From NCBI GenBank assembly GCA_964632995.1, contig CAZWDL010000019.1, positions 12,684-76,683 on the forward strand: 64,000 bases of DNA. Reading direction: 5' to 3'. The number at the start of each line of letters is the position of its first letter. Positions within the stretch are counted from its first letter, which is position 1. The stretch is from CAZWDL01 sp964632995 (lineage in GTDB: Bacteria; Bacteroidota; Bacteroidia; Chitinophagales; Saprospiraceae). Below are positions 26,349 to 34,567 of this stretch, piece after piece. The notes under the pieces are model-generated. The model saw only the letters and a list, made by a program, of their open reading frames with translations, did not search any database and was not told the DNA's origin. A program made the position numbers and the translations under genes.

Positions 26349-28871
26349 ATGAACTGGCCCTGGCTCTGGACAATGGCGTGGCGCGACAGCCGCAAAAACC
26401 GAGGAAAACTCACGCTTTTCCTCTCTTCCATCGTGCTGGGCATCGCTGCCCTGGTGGGCATCAACTCTTTTGGTGACAACCTCAACCGGCAGATCGAAGG
26501 ACAGGCCCGGGAACTGCTCGGCGCCGACCTGACGCTGGAAACCCGCAGCGATACCGCGCGTATCCACCTGAACCTGCCGGTCATCGATTCGGCGCAGGAA
26601 GTCGTCTTTCCTTCCATGGTCTCTTTCCCGGGAAAAAGCGGCGCCCGCCTCATACAGGTGCGGGCCCTGGAAGGTGACTTCCCTTTTTATGGCGAACTGG
26701 TCACCGAGCCCATAGAAGCGGGGCGCTCCTTCCAGTCGGGACAGCAGGCGCTGGTCGACCGTACCTTAATGCTTCAGTTCGATGTGGCTTTGGGAGAGCA
26801 GGTACAGATCGGCAAGCTCAAATTCACCATTGCGGGTACGCTAGACCAGGCGCCGGGACAAACAGGGATCAACTCGGCCATCGCGCCGACCGTCTATATT
26901 CCCAAATTCTATCTTTCCGAAACAGGGCTGGTGCAAAAGGGAAGCCGTGTCGAGTACCGCACCCATTACCGGCTGCCCGAAAGCGCCGACATTGAAGCCT
27001 GGGCCGAGGAAAATCGCGAAGAACTGCGCCGGCGACTGATCGATGTGGATACCGTAGAAGAAGAAAAAGAAAGGACGGGGCGGGCCTTCGGTGATCTGAA
27101 CCAGTTTTTGGGTCTGGTGGCTTTCGTCGCCCTGTTGCTGGGCTGTGTGGGGGTAGCCAGCGCCGTCTATATCTATATTCGCGAAAAAATAGCTACCGTA
27201 GCAGTGCTGCGCTGCCTGGGCGCCACTGGCAGACAGGCTTTTCTCATCTTTCTGCTGCAGATCGCCGCGATGGGTTTGCTCGGCGCCGCAACGGGAGCAT
27301 TGCTAGGTGTGGGCGTACAACAAATACTGCCGCTGGTGGTACAGGATTTCCTGCCGGTAGCCGTAGAAACCCGGCTGTCTTTCTCCAGCATTTTTCTGGG
27401 TGTCGTCACCGGATTGCTTATGTCCGTACTTTTTGCGCTGGCGCCTTTGCTACAGATCCGGAAAGCATCCCCCTTGTTGACGATCCGCACTTCTTCCCTC
27501 GACACACAAGCTTCCCGCGATCCCCTGACCTGGGCGGTGTACGGAGGAGTACTCATTTTTATTTTTCTTTTTGCCTTATTCCAACTGGGCGACTGGCAAA
27601 ACGCTGGCGCCTTTACCCTGGCCCTGCTTATTGGCTTTGCCGTTTTATTTCTTGTTGCCCGGTTGGTTATGTGGCTGGTAAGACGTTTCTTTCCCGTCTC
27701 CTGGGGCTTCGTCTGGCGGCAGAGCCTCGCCAACCTGTACCGCCCCCACAATCAAACCATGGTGCTCATCGCTACCATAGGACTGGGCACTGCGCTGATC
27801 AGCACCATCTTTTATGTACAGGGTATGCTTCTGCAGCAGGTGGAAATTAGCGGTGAGGGAGAACGACCCAATATGGTACTGTTCGATATTCAAAAGGACC
27901 AGTTGGAAGGCGTGGAAGCACTGATACGTGAGAATGGACTGGAGCTGATGCATCAGGATCCGGTGGTCAATATGCGTATACAGAATATCCGGGGCTATAG
28001 CCGTAGTGAGGCGCGGCAGGACAGCACGCTGGATATTCCCGACTGGCCCTATCGCCGCGAGTACCGGGTGACCTACCGTTCTGAGTTGTCATCAACCGAA
28101 AAGATTGCCGCCGGAACTTGGGTAGGGGAGGCTTCACCGGGAGAAGTGATCCCCGTCTCAGTCGAGCAGGATCACGCCGAACGCATCGGCGTAGAAGTCG
28201 GCGACCGCCTGGTATTCGATGTACAGGGAGTGCCCGTGGAAGCCGAAGTAGCGAGCCTGCGGGAGGTATCCTGGAACCGGGTGTCCTCCAACTTTTTTAT
28301 TATCTTTCCCGCCGGCGTTATCGAACAGGCGCCGCAGTTTCACATCGTGATGACCCGTACGCCCGACCCGGAAACCTCCGCTTCTTTTCAACAGGCGATA
28401 TTGCGAGCGTTTCCGACCGTTTCCATGATCAATCTCGGCCAGATTCTGAACACGGTGCAGGAAGTGCTGGATAAAGTGGCCTTCGTCATTCGGTTCATGG
28501 CGCTGTTCAGCATCCTCACCGGCCTGATCGTCCTGATGAGTTCGGTGCGTCTGTCCAAGTTTCAGCGCCTGCAGGAGAGTGTCCTGCTACGCACCCTCGG
28601 CAGCAAACGCCGGCAAATTCTGACCATTACTTTATTCGAATACTTTATCCTGGGCAGCCTGGCTTCCCTGACCGGCATCCTGCTGTCTTTCGCGGGTACC
28701 TGGGCGCTGGCTTACTTTAGCTTCGAAACGGTTTTCCAGCCGGCGATCATACCGGTCCTGGTAACCTACCTGCTGATTACAGGACTGACCATGTTCATCG
28801 GGTTTCTCAACAGCCGGAGTGTAGTCCGACGACCGCCCCTGGAGGTGCTGCGCGCTGAAGTGGGAGGGTGA
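26349..28871 (+). CDS. ybbP: FtsX-like ABC permease, YbbP type
   Basis: An 840-residue permease with the YbbP layout: an N-terminal helix (residues ~22-40), a large extracytoplasmic MacB-like domain, a set of three to four helices around 255-370, a second pair near 395-445 with WRQSLANLYRPHNQT, a second periplasmic domain, and C-terminal FtsX helices ending in the usual RPPLEVLRAE. It pairs with the ATPase upstream. The YbbAP-TesA set is thought to move or extract hydrophobic compounds from the membrane for the esterase; here that is inference from gene order. The stop codon is followed directly by an 85-bp repeat. Confidence 0.9.
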   Translation: MNWPWLWTMAWRDSRKNRGKLTLFLSSIVLGIAALVGINSFGDNLNRQIEGQARELLGADLTLETRSDTARIHLNLPVIDSAQEVVFPSMVSFPGKSGARLIQVRALEGDFPFYGELVTEPIEAGRSFQSGQQALVDRTLMLQFDVALGEQVQIGKLKFTIAGTLDQAPGQTGINSAIAPTVYIPKFYLSETGLVQKGSRVEYRTHYRLPESADIEAWAEENREELRRRLIDVDTVEEEKERTGRAFGDLNQFLGLVAFVALLLGCVGVASAVYIYIREKIATVAVLRCLGATGRQAFLIFLLQIAAMGLLGAATGALLGVGVQQILPLVVQDFLPVAVETRLSFSSIFLGVVTGLLMSVLFALAPLLQIRKASPLLTIRTSSLDTQASRDPLTWAVYGGVLIFIFLFALFQLGDWQNAGAFTLALLIGFAVLFLVARLVMWLVRRFFPVSWGFVWRQSLANLYRPHNQTMVLIATIGLGTALISTIFYVQGMLLQQVEISGEGERPNMVLFDIQKDQLEGVEALIRENGLELMHQDPVVNMRIQNIRGYSRSEARQDSTLDIPDWPYRREYRVTYRSELSSTEKIAAGTWVGEASPGEVIPVSVEQDHAERIGVEVGDRLVFDVQGVPVEAEVASLREVSWNRVSSNFFIIFPAGVIEQAPQFHIVMTRTPDPETSASFQQAILRAFPTVSMINLGQILNTVQEVLDKVAFVIRFMALFSILTGLIVLMSSVRLSKFQRLQESVLLRTLGSKRRQILTITLFEYFILGSLASLTGILLSFAGTWALAYFSFETVFQPAIIPVLVTYLLITGLTMFIGFLNSRSVVRRPPLEVLRAEVGG

Positions 28872-28957
28872 GGCTGGATGTTTATCCTGTGGAATTCGAA
28901 AAGCGGCTATCCCACAGGGTGAATCCGACCGGATCGCGTTGCGATATGGGCGGGCTG
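28872..28957. repeat. Post-stop repeat family 2, copy A
   Basis: It starts directly after the ybbP stop with GGCTGGATGTTTATCCTGTG and contains a CCTGTGG/CCACAGG pairing and the string ATGGGCGGGCTG. It matches 32015-32099 with few differences. It reads open in frame with the following gene, which would give a false N-terminal extension. Confidence 0.7.
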
Positions 28958-29092
28958 TATGCTGGAGGCGAGCCAGGCATTACCCTTTGCACAGCCCGGC
29001 AGCGCCCCTTCCGCCTTTGTTTTGTATGCTGTTTTACACCCTGTCATTCTGTGTTACCAAAATTTTTTCTATCTTTTGTTTCAAAAAACACC

Positions 29093-30037
29093 ATGAAACG
29101 ACGCCGCTTCCTGCAGTCCGCCGCTCTGGCCGGACTCCCGCTTACCGCCTTTGCGAAAGCATCACCCACTTTTCTTCCCACCATTAAGAAAAAACGTCAC
29201 AATCCGATTGGGGTATCTACTTACTCTTTCTGGCAGTTTAATGGTCCGAAAGAGGAAACACCCATTAGTCAGTGCATTGACGATGCCGCGCGCATGGGCT
29301 TCGATGGTATAGAAATACTGCATATTCAAATGACGGGTGAGGACAATGCGACTTTGCAAAAACTTAAGAAGCAGGCCTTTCATGCCGGGCTCGACCTGAT
29401 GGGCTTCTCTACCCACCAGGGTTTCGTTTCGCCCGATGCGGACGTACGTCAGGAGAACGTCGAAAAAACGCTCCACCAGATCGAATTGGCTTACCGCCTC
29501 GGCATCCCTACCATGCGCATCAATACCGGACGCTGGGGCACCACCAAATCCTTTGATGACCTGATGGCCAATAAGGGTATCGAACCAACGCTCGAAGGCT
29601 ATACCGATGAGGACGGCTTCAAATGGGTGATCGACAGTATTGAAAAATGTATTCCCAAAGCCGAAGAATGTGGGGTAGTGCTGGGGCTGGAAAATCACTG
29701 GGGCCTGGGCCGCACCGCCGACGGCGTGCAGCGCATCGTGGAAGCGATCGATTCCCCCTGGCTGATGGTCACCCTGGATACCGGGAATTTTCTGGAAAAC
29801 GGCTACCAGCAATTGCAGCAGCTGGCGGATCGCGCCATCCTGATGCAGGCAAAAACCTATTATGGGGAAGGCAAGTGGTACACCCTCGATCTCGATTACA
29901 AGCGCATCGGCCGAATCATGCGCGAGGCGGATTACCGGGGCTATATCTCACTGGAATTCGAAGGGCAGGCCCCGCCGTCGGAAGCGGTGCCCAAGAGCCT
30001 GGAAAGGCTGCGGAATAATTTTTATTACGAGGTGTAG
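29093..30037 (+). CDS. Tat-exported sugar phosphate isomerase/epimerase family protein
   Basis: A xylose-isomerase-like TIM barrel of about 314 residues with a twin-arginine signal: MKRRRFLQSAALAGLPLTAFA has RRRFLQ followed by a hydrophobic stretch. Metal-binding type residues appear in the usual order (GFDGIEILH, LGLENHWG, LVTLDTGNF, YISLEFEGQ). The frame continues 75 codons upstream through repeat family 2, but the Tat signal fixes ATG 29093 as the real start. Exported members are common in Bacteroidota with carbohydrate genes; the substrate is unknown. It converges on a hypothetical lipoprotein gene 31 bp away. Confidence 0.88.
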   Translation: MKRRRFLQSAALAGLPLTAFAKASPTFLPTIKKKRHNPIGVSTYSFWQFNGPKEETPISQCIDDAARMGFDGIEILHIQMTGEDNATLQKLKKQAFHAGLDLMGFSTHQGFVSPDADVRQENVEKTLHQIELAYRLGIPTMRINTGRWGTTKSFDDLMANKGIEPTLEGYTDEDGFKWVIDSIEKCIPKAEECGVVLGLENHWGLGRTADGVQRIVEAIDSPWLMVTLDTGNFLENGYQQLQQLADRAILMQAKTYYGEGKWYTLDLDYKRIGRIMREADYRGYISLEFEGQAPPSEAVPKSLERLRNNFYYEV

Positions 30038-30051
30038 TTAAATTAACGGGG

Positions 30052-30071
30052 TGAGAACTGACGGGTTCTCA
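30052..30071. terminator. Short hairpin between convergent genes
   Basis: TGAGAAC (30052-30058) pairs with GTTCTCA (30065-30071) around a six-base loop. It overlaps the last codon of the minus-strand lipoprotein gene. It could stop transcription from either side, though no T-run follows. Confidence 0.45.
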
Positions 30072-30701
30072 GCGTTCTTCATCTTCCTCGCACAAGTACA
30101 CCCGGAAAAGGCCTTCGGCGACAAACGGCGCTTGGCGGCGCTTTTCATCCAGCGTGTAGAGAATGGTGCGGAATTCGAGCCTGGCATCGAAATAAGGCTT
30201 ACCGGTTTCATCGATCAGGATGGGGCTGCGTTCCAGCACGGTAGGCGGTTTTGGTGCGAGGCCACGCCCGAAATCCACCGGTTTTTCCCAGCTCTTACTG
30301 TCCCAGCCGTACTGAATCATTTGGTTCGTCGCGTCCGGGAGGCTGAGCTCCAGTTTCCACCGGCACCCATCTATACCTTCCGCCATTTTACCGGTTGGCA
30401 TGGCGTCCAGCGTATGCATATTAATGGGAAATTGATACAACAACCGGAGATAACCATCTTTTTCCGTGCTGCTGCTCCTTTCAAAAACGGTCTCCCAGCT
30501 TTTCAGGTAACCCCGGTGACCGATCACGATATAGCGCTCATTTTCGCCCTGGAAGAATTCAAAATTCCGGCCTTCAATTTCTCCCTTTAAGGCATAATGC
30601 ATATCCACACCATCCAGGAAAAGGGGAGGCGAAATGTCGTCTTGCTCGCATGCCGTGAGCGACAGCGCAAGGATCAGCAGCAGAAATGTACGTAGTTTCA
30701 T
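30069..30701 (-). CDS. Hypothetical lipoprotein
   Basis: I do not recognise a family. The 210-residue protein has a clear SPII signal: MKLRTFLLLILALSLTAC, with Cys18 the lipidated residue. The mature part is mixed, with many beta-prone stretches (YIVIGHRGYLKSWETVF, DGYLRLLYQFPI, WKLELSLPD, YFDARLEFRTILYTLDE) and ends in an acidic tail CEEDEER. It is monocistronic, convergent with the Tat-exported isomerase gene and divergent from the GH20-like gene. Confidence 0.7.
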   Translation of the reverse strand: MKLRTFLLLILALSLTACEQDDISPPLFLDGVDMHYALKGEIEGRNFEFFQGENERYIVIGHRGYLKSWETVFERSSSTEKDGYLRLLYQFPINMHTLDAMPTGKMAEGIDGCRWKLELSLPDATNQMIQYGWDSKSWEKPVDFGRGLAPKPPTVLERSPILIDETGKPYFDARLEFRTILYTLDEKRRQAPFVAEGLFRVYLCEEDEER

Positions 30702-30907
30702 GGTTAGGGCAGTTTAGGTTAAGAGGTATGTTGTTTTTTCTCAGACTTTTTCCGTCTTTTCACTTCTTCATCCCGGATTAACATATCTGAAAACCGTTTT
30801 GCATCCAATGATCTTACTCATACTTGGGTATGATTTTTTTCAGGCGGATAAAATTTTCTATTTTACCCCGCCCGAAAACCGTGTGCCCACACAAAAATAA
30901 GAGCGAT

Positions 30908-32014
30908 ATGAAAAAAGTATTATTCCCGGTATTCGGATCTTTAATCTTTCTCTTCGCCGGTCTTAACCTTTACAGCCAGGAAGCTCCGCTTGACTCCATC
31001 CTTCCGGTTCGGGGACTCAGCATCGCGGCGCCGCAGCCGGATGGGGTAGTGGCTTTCATCGATTTTATCCAGGAGGAACTGGCGCCGCGCCGGGTGAACA
31101 CGTTGATCCTGAGGGTAGATTATAACTACGAGTACGAGTCGCACCCGGAGTTGCGCAACGAAGAGACGCTGTCGAAGGAGGATGTGAAAAATCTGGTGCG
31201 CGTTAGTAGGGAGAACGGTATACGGATTATTCCTCAGGTCAACCTGCTCGGGCATCAATCATGGGCCGGAGAGTTGGGTAATTTGCTGGAAAAATATCCC
31301 GAATTTGACGAAACACCTCATGTAGAGATGCCCGAGGAATACGAATGGCCCAACGAGGACGACCTGTATTGCAAAAGCTACTGTCCCTTGCATCCGGAAG
31401 TGCATGAGGTCGTATTCGCCCTGGTCGATGAAATCGTCGAAGTTTTCGAAGCCGACGCCTTTCACGCCGGGATGGATGAGGTGTTCTACCTGGCGGACGA
31501 CAAATGCCCCCGCTGCAGCGGCCACGATCCTGCCGAGTTGTTCGCCGCTGAGGTAACCCGCATCCGCAATCATCTGGCAAGTAACGGGAAGGAATTATGG
31601 ATCTGGGGTGATCGCCTCATTGACGGGCGCAGCACCGGCATCGGCATGTGGGAAGCGAGTATGAACAACACCGCCCGCGCCGTCGATCTCATTCCCAAAG
31701 ACGTGGTTATCTGCGACTGGCACTATACACGCGCTGTGCCTACCGCTGCCTACTTCGCCATGAAAGGACTGCGGGTAGTGACCTGCCCCTGGCGCCTGCC
31801 CGAAGTAGCTACTAATCAGTTAAGGATGACCCTGAAATTCCGCGAACAATCCCCTCCGGAAATGCGTGAGCGCTTCCTGGGTATGATCCACACCGTCTGG
31901 TCGGGCGCCCAAACCTTCCTCGACCAGTTCTACGGTCGCATCCCTTCGGAAAATCAGCGTGGTGGTGATCAGGTGGAGACGTTCAAGAGCTTGTTTTCGG
32001 AGATGGAGGAGTGA
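30908..32014 (+). CDS. GH20-like (beta-N-acetylhexosaminidase-related) glycoside hydrolase
   Basis: A 368-residue exported TIM-barrel hydrolase. A signal peptide at residues 1-24 ends in LYSQ. The segment GIRIIPQVNLLGHQSW and the Asp-Glu pair D190-E191 in HAGMDEVFY are the strongest hallmarks of the GH20 catalytic pair, in which Glu is the acid and Asp assists the acetamido group. The usual N-terminal GH20b domain is missing. The frame is open 28 codons further upstream to 30824, but the signal peptide sets ATG 30908. It could process GlcNAc- or GalNAc-containing glycans. An 85-bp repeat follows immediately after the stop. Confidence 0.8.
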   Translation: MKKVLFPVFGSLIFLFAGLNLYSQEAPLDSILPVRGLSIAAPQPDGVVAFIDFIQEELAPRRVNTLILRVDYNYEYESHPELRNEETLSKEDVKNLVRVSRENGIRIIPQVNLLGHQSWAGELGNLLEKYPEFDETPHVEMPEEYEWPNEDDLYCKSYCPLHPEVHEVVFALVDEIVEVFEADAFHAGMDEVFYLADDKCPRCSGHDPAELFAAEVTRIRNHLASNGKELWIWGDRLIDGRSTGIGMWEASMNNTARAVDLIPKDVVICDWHYTRAVPTAAYFAMKGLRVVTCPWRLPEVATNQLRMTLKFREQSPPEMRERFLGMIHTVWSGAQTFLDQFYGRIPSENQRGGDQVETFKSLFSEMEE

Positions 32015-32099
32015 GCTGGATGTTTACCCCGTGAAATTCGCAATGCGACTATTCCACAGGGTGAACCCGGCCGAATCGCGTAGCGTAATGGGCGGGCTG
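32015..32099. repeat. Post-stop repeat family 2, copy B
   Basis: It begins directly after the stop of the GH20-like gene with GCTGGATGTTTACCCCGTG, continues with CTATTCCACAGGGTGAA and ends ATGGGCGGGCTG, closely matching 28872-28957. A shorter related piece (CCATGGAATTCGCAAG and CTATTCCACGGGG) is at 40008-40041. Confidence 0.7.
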
Positions 32100-32109
32100 G
32101 GAGGTTGGA

Positions 32110-32130
32110 GCGCGAAGCTCTGCTTCGCGC
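32110..32130. terminator. GC-rich hairpin downstream of the GH20-like gene
   Basis: A perfect nine-base stem, GCGCGAAGC (32110-32118) with GCTTCGCGC (32122-32130), and a TCT loop lie between convergent genes. No T-run follows. It may end transcription or be part of the adjacent repeat. Confidence 0.45.
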
Positions 32131-32247
32131 CCCCCGGAGGATAGGAAGATAAATGGGGGGGGGACTCGATACTGGGCGCCTGATTATTGGATGGCTCCGG
32201 CATCACCTGGCCTGTCCCTGGCTGACCACCGCCAACCGCCAACTCTC

Positions 32248-32790
32248 CTAAACCGCATGCGTTCTCGGAACCGCGAAGTGCTTTTGCAGAATCCGTTCGA
32301 GGAATTCCTGATCCAGGGCATCGAAGGAGTGTTTTTCGGTGCTGTCGACGTCGAAGACGCCCAGCAGGTCGCCATTTTCCTTAAAGACCGGCACGACGAT
32401 TTCCGATTTGGAATTCGGGTCGCAGGCAATATGCTCGGTCCCCTGATCCAGGGCGTGGGTATCGGGTACAATTTGGGTGCGTGCTTCTCGTGCAGCTTTA
32501 CCACAGACGCCGCGCGCAAAATCGATATGCAGGCAGCCCAGCGTTCCCTGATAGGGGCCTACCGACAGGCGTTCCGGCCCGCTGACCAGGTAAAATCCGA
32601 CCCAGTAATAATACGACAGTTCGGTTTTGAGCAGGCAGTTGATCGTGGCCATCTTGAGAATGGGATCGCTTTCCTCCTCGAGGTTGGCTGCTATGGTCTG
32701 TTCGGCGCGTTCGTAGGCTTCCTTTTTCGACTCGGGCGGCATATTGACGGAAGGTTTGACAAAGTAGGGCATTTCGGCGGATGCGGACAT
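32248..32790 (-). CDS. msrC: Free methionine-(R)-sulfoxide reductase (GAF domain)
   Basis: A 180-residue cytosolic GAF-domain enzyme that reduces free methionine-R-sulfoxide. The three conserved cysteines of the family are present: C86 in GTLGCLHI, C96 in GVCGKAA and C123 in HIACDP, followed by the SEIVVPVF strand and GVFDVDS. The spacing matches the known enzymes (Cys84/94/118 in E. coli). The start at MSASAEMPYF is plausible; a later Met is possible. It is single-gene and converges on the GH20-like gene. A peroxide-responsive OxyR lies about 10 kb away but no direct link is seen. Confidence 0.9.
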   Translation of the reverse strand: MSASAEMPYFVKPSVNMPPESKKEAYERAEQTIAANLEEESDPILKMATINCLLKTELSYYYWVGFYLVSGPERLSVGPYQGTLGCLHIDFARGVCGKAAREARTQIVPDTHALDQGTEHIACDPNSKSEIVVPVFKENGDLLGVFDVDSTEKHSFDALDQEFLERILQKHFAVPRTHAV

Positions 32791-33213
32791 ATGAAAGGAT
32801 TGAAGGATTGAAGGAATAGGGCTTTATTATTGATTGCGCAAATTTACTCAAAACAACAGGAGAGCAATGCGGAAAGTTGGAGCTGATACCTGGCTGTTTC
32901 ATGGTTTCCTGATACTCCTGAAGAGCGGCGATAAAATCATGCAATACTGTTCGATATCGAACACCTTCCGTTCGCTAGCGGACGAAAAAGGGAGTAATAA
33001 GCTTAGAAAGGCCCGTCATTCCGGCATTTTGGGTTTGGCACGTCTTTTGACTTTAAAAGGATAATTAGTGCGCAGCGTACTAGTGAGAAATCATCCGATA
33101 CTTTAGGACCAAAGGGGAAATCACCCGACTAAGACAATCCCTGGTGGCCGGCCACAGCCGGCCACTACCTTTGGTCTTTTTTAATTGCTGCTATTCACCA
33201 TCCTGGCTTCTAA
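32791..33213. other. 423-bp interval with a terminator-like structure but no gene
   Basis: It lies between two minus-strand genes. No protein or known RNA gene is recognised. It contains a compound hairpin with a T-run on the + strand (33107-33182) and a 19-base string, TATTCACCATCCTGGCTTC (33192-33210), repeated exactly at 44311-44329. Confidence 0.5.
33107..33182 (+). terminator. Orphan intrinsic-terminator-like structure
   Basis: The outer stem GACCAAAGG (33107-33115) pairs with CCTTTGGTC (33168-33176). Inside is GTGGCCGGC (33144-33152) with GCCGGCCAC (33157-33165), loop CACA. Six Ts follow on the + strand. No + strand gene lies upstream for several hundred bases, since both neighbours are on the minus strand. 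Confidence 0.5.
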
Positions 33214-33645
33214 TCATTCTTCCGTCCAATAATCGACAACCAGCACATCTTCAATATGCGAACCTGCCAGTTCCCCAAAAGCTTTATGATCGGGATGGGG
33301 GAGGTAGACCGCCCGGTCTTCCTCGCTGTCGAAGCTCAGGAAAAAGCAGTGTGTGAATCCTTTGTCCAAGCCCTCCGGACTATTATTCGTTCCCCATTCA
33401 AAGTCGCGGATTTCAGGAATTTTTGAGGGCAGCGCCGCAAATGCTTCTTCCACCTTTTTTATCTCCTCCTCCGAGGTTCTTTCCTTGAATTTGAACAGCA
33501 CGACGTGCCGCAGTTGCTTTGGGTCCATTTCCTTTTGTGTTGCCGTTTCTGTAGTTGCAGCGGATGCGATCTCTTCGGTGGAAGTGTTGCCGCCACAGCC
33601 TGAAAGAAGGTTTATAGCGATAGTCAGTAAGAGTATTTTTTCCAT
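33214..33645 (-). CDS. Dabb (stress-responsive A/B barrel) family lipoprotein
   Basis: A 143-residue exported protein. The N-terminus MEKILLLTIAINLLSGC is a lipoprotein signal with Cys17. The mature domain is a dimeric alpha/beta-barrel of the Dabb type: LRHVVLFKFKERTSEEEIKKV, IRDFEWGTNNSPEGLDKGFTH, DRAVYLPHPDHKAF and VLVVDYW appear in the family order. The family has few known enzymatic roles; it often accompanies sugar-degradation genes in Bacteroidota. It is divergent from the alpha/beta hydrolase gene at 33877. Confidence 0.9.
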   Translation of the reverse strand: MEKILLLTIAINLLSGCGGNTSTEEIASAATTETATQKEMDPKQLRHVVLFKFKERTSEEEIKKVEEAFAALPSKIPEIRDFEWGTNNSPEGLDKGFTHCFFLSFDSEEDRAVYLPHPDHKAFGELAGSHIEDVLVVDYWTEE

Positions 33646-33876
33646 TTTACTTGGATGAGCTTGGTGTCTTCCAAAGGTAAAAATATTCGGTGCTAATCAC
33701 CTCCCTTTTTGATCGGGTAAATCTTTTTATTTATCAATAGCCGACGCTTCATTATTTTTTCACATCCGGAGGTGATCCCTTTTAATCAAATCACTACAAT
33801 ACGTTTACGAAATCACCAAAGGTTTCGTAAAGGGGCTCTTCTCCCCCCGCCGGATATTCCCTATCTTGTGGCGCCT

Positions 33877-34545
33877 ATGGAAGAGCTAAATATCTCTGTT
33901 TCCGAAGAAATTGGAACCGTCAGCGGACTGTGGCGACATCCGGAAGAAAGTCTGGCCCTGCTCGTTCTCGCCCACGGCGCCGGCGCCGGGATGCATCACG
34001 AATTTATGGAGACCCTGGCCGACGCCCTGGCCACAGAACAGATCGCTACCCTGCGCTATCAGTTTCCCTATATGGAAGCCGGTAAAAAGCGTCCCGACCG
34101 GGCGGAAGTGGCTCAGCAGGCGGTTCGGGCGGCCGTATCGAAGGCTGGAGAACTCGCTCCGGAACTTCCCTTGTTTGCCGGCGGTAAATCCTTCGGGGGG
34201 CGTATGACATCCCAACTCGCAGCCGGCGGGGATTTGGCAACAGTAAAAGGACTGATCTTTTTTGGATTTCCGCTGCATCCGTCGGGCCGCCCGGGAATGG
34301 CGCGTGCCGATCATCTGATGCAGGTCGCTCACCCGATGTTGTTCCTTCAAGGCACCCGCGACCGTCTGGCAGAGGTAGATCTGATCGAAGCTGTCGTGCA
34401 GCGATTGCCGCAGGCCACGCTGCGCTTCCTCGAGGACGGAGATCACTCTTTCCGCATGCTCAAGCGCACGGGGATCAGCCGGGAGCAGGCTATTGCCTGG
34501 CTGGCGGCGCGAAGCTGCGAATGGATTGACGAATTAATCAGTTGA
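33877..34545 (+). CDS. Alpha/beta hydrolase of the KANL3/Tex30-like family
   Basis: A 222-residue cytosolic hydrolase. The oxyanion-hole motif LAHGAGAGMHH is near residue 31, the nucleophile elbow GGKSFGG holds Ser105, and the catalytic His is in EDGDHSF near residue 192; an Asp after LFLQGTRDRL completes the triad. The frame extends to a GTG at 33772 with an atypical Arg/Pro-rich extension, so ATG 33877 (MEELNISV) is chosen. The substrate is unknown. It is followed after 22 bp by galK and may be co-transcribed with it. Confidence 0.85.
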   Translation: MEELNISVSEEIGTVSGLWRHPEESLALLVLAHGAGAGMHHEFMETLADALATEQIATLRYQFPYMEAGKKRPDRAEVAQQAVRAAVSKAGELAPELPLFAGGKSFGGRMTSQLAAGGDLATVKGLIFFGFPLHPSGRPGMARADHLMQVAHPMLFLQGTRDRLAEVDLIEAVVQRLPQATLRFLEDGDHSFRMLKRTGISREQAIAWLAARSCEWIDELIS

Positions 34546-34567
34546 AGAAATCTTCAGCAGTTTTCAC

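Noticed and set aside
28868..29092. 75-codon N-terminal extension of the sugar isomerase-like gene
   Set aside because: The extra part is read through repeat family 2 and lacks protein character; a Tat signal peptide starts at 29093.
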